Below, one piece after another: positions 34,120 through 45,001 of a DNA stretch of 64,000 nt. Position 1 is the first letter of the stretch, and the number at the start of each line of letters is the position of its first letter. A program made the position numbers and the translations under genes. The stretch spans positions 538,152-602,151 of the forward strand of contig JAJVDF010000463.1 in assembly GCA_022410635.1 (NCBI GenBank). Direction: 5' to 3'. The notes under the pieces were generated by a model. The model did not search any database and was not told where the DNA came from. It saw only the letters and a list, made by a program, of their open reading frames with translations. The DNA comes from Tretioscincus oriximinensis (lineage: Eukaryota; Chordata; Lepidosauria; Squamata; Gymnophthalmidae).

Positions 34120-34640
34120 CAATTGTTTCCTATCATCTGAAGTAGTAGATTTGTCTATGAAAGCTTTTGCCGCCTACCTTTTTCTTGTTAGTCTCTAAAA
34201 TGTTATGAGACTATTGTTCTAGATTTTCTGGACCCAGACTAATATAGCTATTTCTTTGAACTATTGTTACTATCCTGGCCAACTATACATTTTTATGACA
34301 CCTGTTAAGTATTTGATTGATTCTCTACCAGACATTGCACCTTGTTGCCCCAGGCACTTTTTACATAAGAGGATTAGTTCCTGCTATTTACCTGTCTTTT
34401 TAAGGAGATTAGTTCCTGCTATTTACCTGCAATTCAACACCTCCCTACAGTTGCATATGCTTTGTCTTCTCCCATACACATTTCCCTATAAATACCTGAC
34501 CCTGGCATTAGTCCCTCAGCATCTGAAGAAGTAGACCTGTCTATGAAAGCTTATGCCAACCACTTTTCTCAANTTAGTCTCAAAGTGCTGCTAGCCCCTT
34601 TGCTGGACTTTCTGCTAGACTAACACGGCTATTTCTCTGA
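34120..34640 (+). mobile_element. Retroelement 3' ends with CTAACACGGCTA terminus, two copies
   Basis: Two direct copies: 34125-34256 and 34508-34640. Both carry TCTATGAAAGCTT, TTAGTCTC and a terminal block like GACTAACACGGCTATTTCTC. The 34508 copy begins GCATCTGAAGAAGTAGACC. This GAAGAAGT...GAAAGCTTATG...CTAACACGGCT string is a very common retroelement 3' end in reptiles. I think it is Penelope-like, unproven. A 35-bp tandem duplication (GATTAGTTCCTGCTATTTAC) lies between them at 34372-34429. Confidence 0.6.
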
Positions 34641-34646
34641 ATCTGA

Positions 34647-34787
34647 TATTGTTACTATTGTTACTATTGTTACTATTGTTACTATTACTACTATTAATAC
34701 TATTACTATTACTATTACTACTACTACTACTACTACTATTATTATTTCTATTATTATTATTACTACTATTACTACTACTACTACTAC

Positions 34788-34840
<53 letters not shown>

Positions 34841-34895
34841 TACTACTACATCTTCATCTTCTTCTTATTCTTCTTCTTATTCTTATTATTATAAA
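34647..34895 (+). repeat. Compound (TTA/CTA/TTC)n microsatellite
   Basis: About 250 bp of mixed TTA, CTA, GTTACTA and TTC trinucleotides. The poly-leucine and poly-tyrosine frame here is an artefact of the repeat. Confidence 0.95.
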
Positions 34896-35440
34896 AAGCA
34901 AACAAGAGTAATATGTTGCATTATATACAACAAAATCACAAGTCGAACACTTCCCAAGTGTCTTGGCTCAAAGTATCTTCTATGGTCTGAGCCAAAGATT
35001 TCTTTAAGATTAAAAAAGTTTTTATGTTTTGGAACAGGAATGGGTTTCTGTTACTTTTAGAAAGAAAGGAACTCTAGGAAATCCCTGGGCTCAGTTATTT
35101 TTCAGTTTTGTGTAGCCTTTGAAATAGTCAGTCACACCTGGAGAGAGCAGTCTCTTTTGATGGCGAATTAGTCCACACACAGAGAGGAATTAATTGTTCA
35201 TAAGAAGAGAAATTGATCATAAAGAAGAGAAAGAAAGTCATCACAAGGAAAAGAGAAACAAATTGCAAGTATTGGAAGAAACACTTTGTGGATGAAAATT
35301 CCAGTCTCAGTTGTTTATTTGTATTTATGTATTCGGGTAAGTAAAGTCTTTGAAAATAGGAATATTGTAGACATTTCTTCATTCAGGCTGTGTTCCTGAA
35401 GGCTAGAAGTTGGGGCTACACATAAGAGTTTATTGAAATT
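34896..35440. other. No recognisable feature
   Basis: AT-rich sequence. The minus-strand frame at 35128-35382 has no signature. Confidence 0.4.
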
Positions 35441-35444
35441 GCCC

Positions 35445-35815
35445 TTGGATCATAACACTAAGCATCTATGACTATGTGATGTATTTTCNTATGATGCATG
35501 CAGGTCCGATTAAGGAGACCTTTTGCAACTGACAGATCTTGATTTTGTCAATGTTTATTATTTTCAAATGCTTGCTGAGATCTTTTGGTACAGCACTCAG
35601 GGTGCCTATTATTACTGGGATCACCTGTACTGGTTTATGCAGTTCGATTTTGAGATCCTGATATCAACTGAGTTTTTCCTGGGTTTTTTGTAAATTCGAC
35701 CATAGCCTGGTATGGTGACATCAAATGATCCACACTTTTTTCTTTTCCATGATTGTGAGATCNGGTGTATTGATTTCCAAAACCTTGTCAGTCTGAATTT
35801 GAAAGTCCAGAGTAT
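35445..35815 (-). pseudogene. R4/Dong-like LINE C-terminus with REL endonuclease domain, broken
   Basis: On the minus strand from 35813 the frame reads DFQIQTDKVLEINTPDLTI then MEKKKVWII before a stop. After a frameshift it continues YQDLKIELHKPVQVIPVII, GTLSAVPKDLSKHLKIINI and KICQLQKVSLIGPACI down to about 35480. The PD (codons 35765-35760) followed by a basic VWIIDV-type strand is the restriction-enzyme-like endonuclease core of site-selective LINEs of the R2/R4/Dong group. Such LINEs carry this C-terminal nuclease in place of, not together with, an N-terminal AP endonuclease. At least one frameshift and stops show it is dead. No open frame longer than 60 codons survives. Confidence 0.75.
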
Positions 35816-37265
35816 TTTAGCATATTCATTTTTTTCAGGTTTATGATACGTTTTTGTTGTTGCAGTTGTTGTTGTTATTAAACGTGCAGGGAAATATTAC
35901 AGGTTGCTGAAGCTTTTACTAAATAGAAAATATTTCCAACTGCTATCCCAATTGTGAATCCTCCCCCCTCCCTGCCCCCCCGTCCCCCGGAAACATCATA
36001 GGTTCATGGGCTCTCAGAATTATCATCACCAATCAATTATTAGCCTTCTTCTTAATAAATTGTGGCTTGGACTAGATTTCTCTGTTTAGCTCTTACAGAG
36101 TATTTGTTGATTCTACATACAAATCTATTAACCTTCGCCCAGCATATTAAGACAATGACACACCATACCAAGCCATGAGAAGCTTATATATTGGAAAACA
36201 TCTTTCTCTTGGCAAGCCCATGGCTTAAGCCCATAAGAGCTGCCAAGTTCAACTCCTATAGCTTGTGCTATAAGTCTTCCTGCAGTCCTCTGGGCTCAGT
36301 AACAAAAGCAACCATTTTGCTGTCGCTGTCACTTCACGTCTTCCACCTCTAAAGCTCTGTTTGTTGTTTCATTCAGTTCTATGTCTCCCTTAGGAATGTC
36401 TTCATTTTAATATAAATAGAACGCTTTATCATGCAGTGGCAAAGAATCACGGAAGGCACAACTCTCAACATTATTGGAGAAGATGCATACAGATGAATTT
36501 GGCAGCAAACAAAATAGCATAATGAAAGGCACTGGCAGCATGGAGACAAATCAGACGACATGTGATATATGGTCATAATGCATTAAATATCGCTATATTT
36601 TATATGAATAGATGTTTTATGCCTCATATATATCATTTAGGAAAAGTTTATGAAAAATGGAGGTATAAAGTGACTGTACCATTAAAGTCCCACTCTTTCT
36701 CTCTTTTAATGACTCCAAAGATCAGAGTTATGGCATAGTGAAAGATGCTTTTCTGATAAGGGCCTGGGACATAGAATCTCTTCTCCCTATAAACTTCTCC
36801 CTGACATCGAAGTTTCCAGTACACAGGAAAATTGTTGTACAGGTGTGTCTTCTAGTCTGGACTCCCATTTAGATTTTTCACTGTCAATACTTTAAACTCT
36901 TGAATTAACAAAGGGTGCCTCTAGATGAGGGTATTTTTACCCTATTGTGGTGCGATTATGGGGGAATTTGTCTTGCATAGGGGTTCCAGCAGCGTTGGGG
37001 TTAGGAATATCCACTACTCCAGTTTTTCTTCCTATACTTGTATTCTGGTTTTGCAGNAAGGAGTACTATTCTCTTATCAGGATTGAGTTGTATAGTGTTT
37101 GTGATTAAAAACCCCATCAGTCTCAAAGCTTCATTTTTAAACTAATTTCTCTGCTCCCCCCCCCCCCCAATTCACTGTATTCCTCCACCTGGTAATAAAG
37201 GGGGGGGAGCCACAGCCAAACACAGAGAAGAAACAGATGTGGGAAACATATATCTACACATACAT
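35816..37265. other. Unique-looking DNA; candidate conserved patch
   Basis: A C-rich run lies at 35964-35990 and a poly-C at 37147-37159. The 36420-36700 stretch is repeat-free and evenly composed (for example GAATTTGGCAGCAAAC), a possible conserved non-coding element by texture only. Confidence 0.3.
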
Positions 37266-37269
37266 TAGT

Positions 37270-37378
37270 GTTGTATTCAAAGAAACAGCAATGTTAGTCT
37301 TAGTAGAAAGTCCAGCAAGTTCCTTGTAGCACATGGAAACTAACAGGAGAAAAGTAGGTGGCATGAGCTTTCTTAAAA
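37270..37378 (-). mobile_element. CTAACACGGCTA-type retroelement 3' end, minus
   Basis: CAAAGAAACAGCAATGTTAG, TAGAAAGTCCAGCAAGTTCC and GGTGGCATGAGCTTTC form the reverse complement of the 3' end seen at 34508-34640. Confidence 0.55.
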
Positions 37379-37597
37379 AACAGCACAAAAACCAGAATAC
37401 AACCACTACACAACGTTCAGAGAAGCCATTCTCTTTTACTTAGTGTGGCCGGCTCTACTAATCCCACATCAGCCTCATTAGCCACCAACGAACCTACTAC
37501 AGATGTGGGCAACTCATAAATCTTCATTCGCAAAGCTATGACAAGCCGATAACACATCTAGTTTTATTGTAGGCATATCGTAACAGATCCCTAAAAT

Positions 37598-37789
37598 TAG
37601 ACTGACCAGATAACCCCTTTTGGGAGGGTGAGTGTTAAAAATCTGATTTTTGGGGTGCCTCCCAGTTGTTTCTGAGGAATTTTCTTTCAAAAAAAATTTC
37701 TATTATTTTTTTTCCCTCAGAAAAAACTGGGAGGCACCCCCAAAACTGGTTTTCAANCCCCCCCCCCCAGGGGTCTTCTGGTCAGCCTA
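37598..37789. mobile_element. Foldback MITE family 1, copy 5
   Basis: Starts TAGACTGACCAGATAACC and ends GGTCTTCTGGTCAGCCTA. Inner arms GGGGTGCCTCCCAGTTGTTT and AAAAACTGGGAGGCACCCC pair closely. The loop is TTTCAAAAAAAATTTC and similar. A family 2-like element follows immediately. Confidence 0.8.
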
Positions 37790-37935
37790 CAATGCATCAC
37801 TGAGCGTGTGCAAATAGGACCTAATTCTGGGATATGTTTNAGAATAGGTGTCTATCATTCACACATTAGTGTAAGGTTTGACAGGCTCTGTGATCCTGCA
37901 CTAGCATGTAGATGAGAGGCCCTTATTAGATATGT
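37790..37935. mobile_element. Possible MITE family 2, strongly diverged
   Basis: Shares TAATTCTGGGATATG, CTGCACTAGCATGTAGATG and TATTAGATATGTCCCAC with family 2, in the expected order, but the ends are weak. Only tentatively assigned. Confidence 0.35.
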
Positions 37936-38640
37936 CCCACAAAAAAATCCAGTGCAAAAAGAGCCACTGGTGAAGTTGAACCATGTTTAAATCTACCTCC
38001 TAGGTAAGAGATAGAAAGCCCTCCTAGACAACTCACCTTGGGCAAAGCTAGGTCATTCTTCCCAAGAGAGCTATGTGAGAGGAAAAAGGGATGTTGTCAT
38101 GGGGATTTAATTTTAAATCTCAGGTGAAGATATGGTGATGGGAAACAAACNCAATGAAATAAGTGGGAGTTCTGAACATATCTGTACTGGCAATTTCCCC
38201 AGGGAATTGGATTCTTTGCTTCTCAAACTAGCAACGAAATAAGAAAATAAATAGTAACAAGTATTACTACACCTTTCCCATATTTCTGAGTTTCTGTCAG
38301 CATACCTGTGTTCGAATACATTAATTCAAAACACTGCATCCTCATTTCTAAGGGATGGTTAAAGCACAACTGGTTAAAGCAAATGCAAACCAATTTGTGC
38401 TAATTTAAAAATGCAAGATAAAGTTACAAAGTCCATCGTATCCTGAATATAGGGTGTGTTTATACATAACGTTCCAGATATTTTGAAAATGCCAAGATCC
38501 GGTTACAATTTCAAAAGTAGAAACTATGANACCATGAAATTCAGTCGTTAGAATGCAGAACATTTGTACATTGTAAATACCTCAGACTTCTTATATTGCA
38601 TGAACAGAATTGACCAGTGACTATTTTTCTAGTTTTATGT
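37936..38640. other. No recognisable feature
   Basis: AT-rich unique-looking DNA with no exon or repeat I can identify. Confidence 0.4.
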
Positions 38641-38644
38641 TGCT

Positions 38645-38725
38645 TTTAATCTGTGTGTTTATTTATTTAATGATTTATACCCCAACAATCCTAAGATCAT
38701 GGTGACCAACAGCACACATTCAGGT
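38645..38725 (-). mobile_element. L2-type 3' tail fragment
   Basis: TTTATTTATTTAATGATTTA followed by TACCCCAACAATCCTAAGA resembles the reverse complement of an L2 tail. Weak. Confidence 0.4.
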
Positions 38726-38837
38726 TTTATGTTTTAAAAACTCAAAGAAAGTTAAGAGATATGTTTAACTATCACTTGAAGGAAAGGGGGAATAACAATA
38801 ACAGAAAACAGTTATGCCTATTAAAGTTTCAGATTTA

Positions 38838-38940
38838 ATAAGAACATAAGAAGAGCCCTGCTTATTGAGCCAGAGCCCATTTTGTCCAGCATTGGGTCTC
38901 ACAGTGGCCCACCAATTGCACCTGGGAAATGCAAGACCTT
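38838..38940 (-). mobile_element. CR1 3' terminus fragment
   Basis: AATAAGAACATAAGAAGAGC, GAGCCCATTTTGTCCAGCAT and AGTGGCCCACCAATTGCACC form the reverse complement of the CR1 end with its octamer tail. About 100 bp. Confidence 0.8.
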
Positions 38941-39435
38941 GGCTGTCTTAGAGGGTGGTATAGTTTGATATTCTGGATGAAGAAGCAAGCAAAGCCTTGT
39001 CACCCTCCTTGCCTCCATTGGTCACTATAAAACTCTTGACATTGGGCCTTGAAAGTGCCAGGAGGAGGAAATACATCAACCCTTCCTTCTGGTCGTGCCT
39101 GCTGTGACATGCTAGCTGAAAGGGGAGGGATTTTGTCTGGTTTCCAGTATAAATCAAAGCCTAAAATAAGCTTCTGAGGTAAATCAGTGAGCAGTGTCAA
39201 GAGGAACATGTAATGACCACCTTACGTGGTTACTGGCTTCTGGTGCTGTTNATCTAGGGGTTTCACATTGGTGCAGCAGTGCCACCATTCACACATATCG
39301 GCACACTTTTGGGTGATCGGACACGTGCGCCACACCAGCCCAATATATTGCACTATATCAGGGAAAAGCTCTATAGCTGCATTGTCTTCAAATTTTTCTC
39401 CATCTTTTCCATAACCTAGGATGGAGTGAGTCTCA
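38941..39435. other. Unassigned
   Basis: Minus-strand frames at 38948-39209 and 39222-39497 overlap each other or the neighbouring MITE, and show no domain. No repeat recognised. Confidence 0.35.
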
Positions 39436-40403
39436 GAGTGCATGCACACAGCTATTTTATTCCTCAATTGGGGCAAGATGAGGAGATTCTGGCACATGTG
39501 TTAAGCGTCTTTCAGCAGTCATGCCACAACAAACACCATTTATCCTGGAATAAACTATTGCTGGGATATTGAGGTATCATTGCTGAGAACCTCTGACATC
39601 CCGCAGCCAACCTCCGTCATCTCGTAACCAACCCCCTTCCTCTCCCGTGTGCACATTAGGTGCGAGACACAGGAGGGGAGAGATGACAGGGAAGCACCGC
39701 CTCATTGCTTCAGTGGGAAAATCTGCCCGCCTTTTCCTAAGCCTAGCCAGCCCCCCACATGCTTTGGGGGGCTGCTGCCCGGAGATCGGCTCGGCGGAGC
39801 GACAAGCAGGACGTTGTTACTGTCAAATGGTTTGGCTGAGACGAGGAGGAGGAGGTGGGAGGGTTGACATGACATCTCAATGCTGCTTGTCGCTTCNCCA
39901 AGCTGATCTCCAGGTGGCAGCCCCTGAAAGTAGGTGGAGGGCAGCCTGGGCTTAGGAAAAGGCTTCTTGTGACACACAGCCAGCTCCACCACGTTGCTTA
40001 GGTTGTACCCTCCTTCCAACCAGCCTTCTGCCTGCTTCCGGGGGCTGCTGCCTGGAGATCAGCTCGGTGAAGTGACAAACAGCATTGAGATGTCCTGTCA
40101 ACCTCCCCACCTCCTCCTCACCTCAGCTGAACCATTTGACAGTGACGACATCCTGCTCGCCGCTTCGCCAAGCCGATCTCCAGGCAGTAGCCCCCGAAAG
40201 CAGCAGAGGGCTGACTGGAAGGGGGGCACAGCTGCAGCAATGCAGTGGAGCTGGCTGCATATCACGGGAATTAAGTATATGTGTGCACAGACACGCCACT
40301 GTTATATTCCGGAATATAGCTTCATGGTGCGCACAGACATGCCATTGCTGTATTCCGGAATATAGCTTTGTAGTGCTTTTTAGCTCGTTGCATGCATGCA
40401 GCC
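39436..40403. mobile_element. MITE family 3, long 968-bp copy with alternating inverted repeats
   Basis: Flanked by TCA on both sides. The left part (GCACACAGCTATTTTATTCC, CATTTATCCTGGAATAAAC) is the inverse of the right half of 15196-15572. The right part (TATTCCGGAATATAGCTTCA, then TTTTTAGCTCGTTGCATGC) is the inverse of the left half, and the right terminal CAGCC matches. The core is GC-rich. A roughly 110-bp module (GGGGGCTGCTGCCTGGAGAT ... AATGGTTTGGCTGAG ... GAGGTTGACAGGACATC) occurs forward at about 39769-39880 and inverted at about 40088-40200, with partial copies between. It has no transposase. The 100-123-codon frames on both strands are by-products of the repeat structure. Confidence 0.7.
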
Positions 40404-40654
40404 TCACTGAACTGTGCTACAATCTTGCCATCCTAGCATAAGGAACACATGAAGAAAACAGTGTGAAAATTGATTGGATGTGATTCCTTAATATCTAATT
40501 GATCTTTATTCCTGTTTTTTAGCAAAATATGACAAAAATTTCTTTCAGTTCTGCTCAACGTCTGGACATTATGTGGACTTGTACGTGTTAGACACAGTGT
40601 AGAAGTGTCTTCTGAATGCCTTTTTTTGGGGTGGGGGGGGGACTGCTTTGTCTT
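40404..40654. other. No recognisable feature
   Basis: AT-rich spacer with a G-run near 40635. Confidence 0.4.
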
Positions 40655-40875
40655 TTTTATATATTTGCTCTGTTTTTCTCAACCTGAAGTGAATCAAAGC
40701 AGCTTATATGACCTTCTCTTCGCAACAGACACCTTGTGAAGTAGGTGGAGCTGAGAGACTGTGACTAGCCCAGGGCCGCTCAGCTAGCTTTTTGTGGAGG
40801 AGTGCAGAATCACACCGGAAGACTTCCNGATAAGTCTCACACTCAAACAACTACACCAGAATGACTCTCAGTGAA
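40655..40875 (-). mobile_element. Sauria-type SINE (family A body, TTC-type tail)
   Basis: The plus strand runs GCTCTGTTTTTCTCAACCTG, AATCAAAGCAGCTTATATGA, CAACAGACACCTTGTGAAGT, TTTTGTGGAGGAGTGCAGAA and ACTACACCAGAATGACTCTC, which is tail to head of the SINE in reverse complement. Confidence 0.75.
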
Positions 40876-41645
40876 ACCTGGGGCTGTTTGTAAGCAAAGG
40901 AAACTTCTACTCCTCAGCTATAGCTAAAATATAAGAAGCATAAAAACATTCAAGATGGTTCACCTTTTACTTACCACTTAAAAGCATTGAACCATCTTTG
41001 ATGCATATTTCTAACCCACTCTGCTTGCTATCCCAGCAGGAAATCTGGAAACTTTGAGCTAAAGGAAAATGTGTTCGAGGAAAATTTGGTTGTTTGAATG
41101 GTTTGAATCATTCCAAACTCATTTCAATAAAATTAAACCAGTCCTCATTTGAAAGAGATTGATTTGATTCACACCAAACCCAGGGATGTCTGGTCAAATC
41201 AAATGATTCAGACTGAATTGCTCACAATCTATTCCATCTGGTCCTTTAATGTATTTTAATAGTTTGTTTACATTTGTGACCTGTGTGCAAATTGTTTAAG
41301 GTTAAATCTAAAACTGTTTGAGTTTGTTTGACCTGATTCAAGAATGAAACTTAATGGGGTTTGGTTAAATTCAAAATGAAACTGCAAACTTGAGTTCATA
41401 AATGCTTCTAATATCTACTATGCTTCCAAAAAGGGAATGCCATCTTTTTCTGTTAGAGACCCCCCCTACCCCCATCCCTCACAGTAATGTTATTGCAGGA
41501 TATCATTCAATCATCCAGGGCTATGTGAGAAATGTAGTAGACAATCCAAACATAGACCCAGGATAAATTGATGTATAAAATCCAATCTGGATTAAGCAAG
41601 TTAACTAGGAATCACGATGTTTAAGAAGAATTCTCTTCCAATGAG
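40876..41645. other. No gene; cryptic TTTGAA/GTTTGA-rich stretch
   Basis: 41080-41400 is enriched in imperfect GTTTGAATGGTTTGAATCA and GGTTTGGTTAAATTC motifs, comparable with 13830-14080 and 15650-15900. No known family. Confidence 0.35.
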
Positions 41646-41648
41646 AAA

Positions 41649-41897
41649 TATATTTTATTTATTTATTTATTTGTACTTATAACCTGCCCTATACCCGAAG
41701 GTCTCAGGTGGCGCACATAGCTTTTGTTTCTTTCTCCACTACAGACACCCCTGTTGGGGCTGAGAGAGTTCTAAAGAACTGTGACTGGCCCAAGGTCACC
41801 CAGNTGGCTTTCATGGAGGAGTGGGGAATCGAACCGGGAGATGACCAGATGCGAGTCTAACACTCTAACCACTACACCAGACTGGCTCTCATATTTT
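41649..41897 (-). mobile_element. Sauria-type SINE (family A), L2-like tail, full length
   Basis: Reverse complement of 12608-12855: (ATTT)n, TGCCCTATACCCGAAGGTCT, TTTCATGGAGGAGTGGGGAA, TCGAACCGGGAG, and head CTACACCAGACTGGCTCTCA. An N lies in the body at 41804. Confidence 0.88.
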
Positions 41898-42638
41898 TCT
41901 TATTGACATTTTGTAACTCTCACATTTGCATTCTTAATAGTTTTTTTTNAAAAATTAAAAAACAGTTGTATTATTTTGAATCAATATTTTAGCAATGCAT
42001 CTTTTCTGTATTTACCTGTATTTGTTCTGAATCCGTGGGTCTTAAATAAACCAATCTGGCTGGATCAACAGTGTCTGCACTGATGGTAATGGACTGGGTT
42101 AGACCATGCCTCAGCCATGCAGCTCACGTTAACTTTGCACTCACATCCTGTGCCTCTGAAGGTTAGGGATGAAAGGTCTTTGCCGGTAGTGGTTGAAATT
42201 TAGTACTTACCATGTTCTGGATCAGAGCTGCAGATGTGGCACTGAACCATTGAAAATATTCCATAAAACAGGTTTAAAGGAATCCAGATCAAGGCTTCTC
42301 TTTGTCTTGTGCAGTAATTCTCTTTGCTTTTGTTATTTGCTGCATTAACATTGGTATTATGAAGAAAAAATAATTTTGTTTGTCATAAATCTATACAGCA
42401 AGGCCTACTTGATTTAGTCTCCTATTAGGCCTTTTCTGTATCACTATATGGGCTGTTTGGGACCACGTAGTGTGGACCACTGAGTACAGCCCAAGATAGA
42501 TCAGTTCAGCAGTAGCCCATTCCAAGGTTTAGCTGCATTTAACAGACTAGTCTGTCCCAGACTTTGGGGACATCACTTCACTGGGGTGCTGCCTTGGAGT
42601 TTATACCAGGAGAGTCATGTGTTCATGCATTGTGTTCG
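41898..42638. other. No recognisable feature
   Basis: Unique-looking AT-rich DNA. Confidence 0.4.
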
Positions 42639-42840
42639 AGCCAACTTGGTATAATGGTTTGGTGTAATTTGGAAGTCTCCCAGTTTGGTTCCACACTCCT
42701 TCATGAAGCCTGCTGGGGTGAACTTGGGCCAATCGTTAGAACTCTCTCAACTCTGCCTACTTCACAGGGCATTTGTTGTGGAGAAAGCAACAAATGATAT
42801 GTATGCCTCCTTTTGGGTGTATGACAACCCTGGGCAGTAA
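42639..42840 (+). mobile_element. Sauria-type SINE (family A), diverged
   Basis: GAGCCAACTTGGTATAATGG head, CTTCATGAAGCCTGCTGGG, GAACTCTCTCAACTCTGCCT and GTTGTGGAGAAAGCAACAAA body. The tail is ACAACCCTGGGCAGTAAAAA, followed directly by the (CTA)n array. Confidence 0.8.
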
Positions 42841-42849
42841 AAAACATTT

Positions 42850-42889
<40 letters not shown>

Positions 42890-42890
42890 G
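42850..42890 (+). repeat. (CTA)n microsatellite
   Basis: About 13 CTA units directly after the SINE tail, a common site of microsatellite birth. Confidence 0.95.
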
Positions 42891-44155
42891 GTGTCATTTC
42901 TGATACCGCCAAAAAGGAAGCACATGTATACCATAAAGCTGTACTATGCTCCCCACATGAATAATTCACTTAAAAATTATTTTTAAAAGGTTTTCCACTG
43001 AGGAAGAAGAACCATTTTGATGTTATATCCTGATTGGCAGACTAGTCCAATGAGAATAGGCAGGGCCGTTTTTGATCCTTACTAGTATGCAAAGTGCAAA
43101 GGGATAGACTGGCCCAGATGGCAGCCAGATAAATCAGTTTCAACCAAAAGCAGGAAAGGGCTACGCACCATTAATTAATGTGGTACATTATTTACCTACG
43201 TAAATGGATTGGAACATAGCAGACCTGCATCCTCTTTTTTGAATACATCCTGGTTTAAATAGTCTTCGCAGATCACATTTCATCCTTTCGCATTCTTTAT
43301 GAGAAAAATCCAGCACCACAGCATTCAATCCATAGGAAAACGTGAGGACATACTGAGGCTGCATCCAGATGCATCAGCTGGGATTCGCCAGTAAGTGAGT
43401 AACTTAAAGTGCTTACAAAACAGAGATCTATCATTGTTATCTATACAGAAGCACATACAGAAGCTGTATTTCCTTGGAATCATCGGTGAAAATAAGGGAG
43501 TACATACATGATAGTGTACAATGAAATAATTCTTTATTTGGGCAGATCTCCAATTGTTTAACCTAGCATTTGTTTTGTGCAGTAAGGGTTTCCTTCACCT
43601 GTGAAAAAACATCATTGCCACACAGCTGTTAAGCACAGCACTGTGGCGCCCTGAACTATTTCTGTAGGCAGCTTGAGATGACATTTGGCACTGAATGGTG
43701 GNGAGTTTTCTTTTTTCTTTTTCCTTCGCTGGAGCCCTTTCTAGACTGAAAGTTTATACAAATATCTCCTCTTGGTGCTTTANTGCAAGATATGAGCATT
43801 TATACACAACTCATCACATGAAGTACTTTACATTACAAATGTCATTTACTACATTATGAGATTTCTGCTTGGATAAAGCCAGCCTTCGGTTAACCTTATA
43901 AGGAACTGAAGTCACAATGGATTTGTTTGGATCAATTAAAATTATTTGGATTATATTGGGGATCAGCCTTGAAAGATGGAGGTTAAGAGGTGATCTAATT
44001 GAGGAATGTAAAATCATGCATTGGATGGATAAGGTGAACAGATAAAATATTTTCTATATCATATAACACTAGAATCCCATATCTTAGCTAAGGGTTGATC
44101 TTACACATAGTTACACTTTTTACTGTTATGGAGATTAGACATAGAAAAAGAAAAA
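42891..44155. other. No recognisable gene or repeat
   Basis: Mostly unique AT-rich sequence. The minus-strand frame at 43814-44017 has no signature. Confidence 0.4.
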
Positions 44156-44240
44156 TCAGTTTTTATACCTCGCTTTTCTCAACCCAAAGGCAATAAAATA
44201 ATCTCTCTGATACAGCATGTGACCTCAACGAGACAGGAAG
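44156..44240 (-). mobile_element. SINE 3' end fragment (TTC-type tail side)
   Basis: CAGTTTTTATACCTCGCTTT followed by TCTCAACCCAAAGG matches the reverse complement of the TTC-tailed SINE 3' end. The rest is missing. Confidence 0.5.
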
Positions 44241-44374
44241 GTTTTAAAAAGGTTTTGTCTATGACATTTATTTATTTAGTNATTAAACCTTCATAGACAC
44301 TCAATAACAGAAGTGTCACTGAGTGACTAACAAACAGAAACATACCAAATTAGCTCTCTCAGAACACAACTCAT

Positions 44375-44545
44375 AGGCCCTGTCCCACTGTCTTATTCTG
44401 GGAGCCTGCTACCTACATGCTAGTGCAGTCTATGGAAGGTCCCAAATGAAGACTGCCATAATCTACACTGGCATATGGATGGCCAAGCTCTGGCCCAAGA
44501 TGTAACGCAAAATAAGGCTTCATACGGACAGGGAAGCCATAATGC
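44375..44545. mobile_element. Foldback MITE family 2, copy
   Basis: Starts GGCCCTGTCCCACTGTCTTA and TTCTGGGAGCC. The middle is TACATGCTAGTGCAGTCTAT and its inverse CTACACTGGCATATGGATGG with CCAAGCTCTGGCCCAAGAT. It ends AATAAGGCTTCATACGGACA. The halves are mutual inverted repeats of about 75 bp. Confidence 0.75.
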
Positions 44546-44670
44546 AGATGCACAAGGCAATAGGACAATGAGATTGTATTGCGATTTGCAAACAGATGCT
44601 GAGTTAGCTAGAGAGAAATTGGAACAAGGATTTGAGCATCCAAAGGTATAATCCTCACTGCATCATGGAA

Positions 44671-45001
44671 CCCTGTGACATCACACAATGAGCCGGTCTC
44701 TGGGTTCCCAACTATTCAACCCCGGGGCTTTGAAGGGGGTTTTCACTGGAAGGCCCAAAGCAGTGGGGGTGGACATTGGGTGCTGATCAGGCCCAGACCT
44801 GCCATCTGCAACAACAGCCTGGGCTTACCAAGACAGAGGGGATAATGGCACTGGCAAAGATTGTTCTCCTTGCTGACTCACCAGGTCTCTCCCCCATAGT
44901 TTGATGCCATGGGAGGATTGGGGGTTGGCAGCAGTTGATCCAAACACTGGACCAACTATGCTAATCAGCCGGGTTCCGGCTCATTGTGTAACATCACAGG
45001 G
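44671..45001. mobile_element. 331-bp element with 26-bp terminal inverted repeats
   Basis: The left end starts CCCTGTGACATCACACAATG then AGCCGG. The right end on the other strand starts CCCTGTGATGTTACACAATG then AGCCGG, 3 mismatches in 26. The interior is GC-rich relative to the neighbourhood. No target duplication is clear. It could be a DNA transposon or the inverted ends of a larger decayed element that continues to about 45330. Confidence 0.6.

Noticed and set aside
39647..40441. 102-123-codon frames on both strands in GC-rich DNA
   Set aside because: They repeat the same peptides (for example RSPGSSP) because the element is an inverted repeat. No transposase or domain motif is present.
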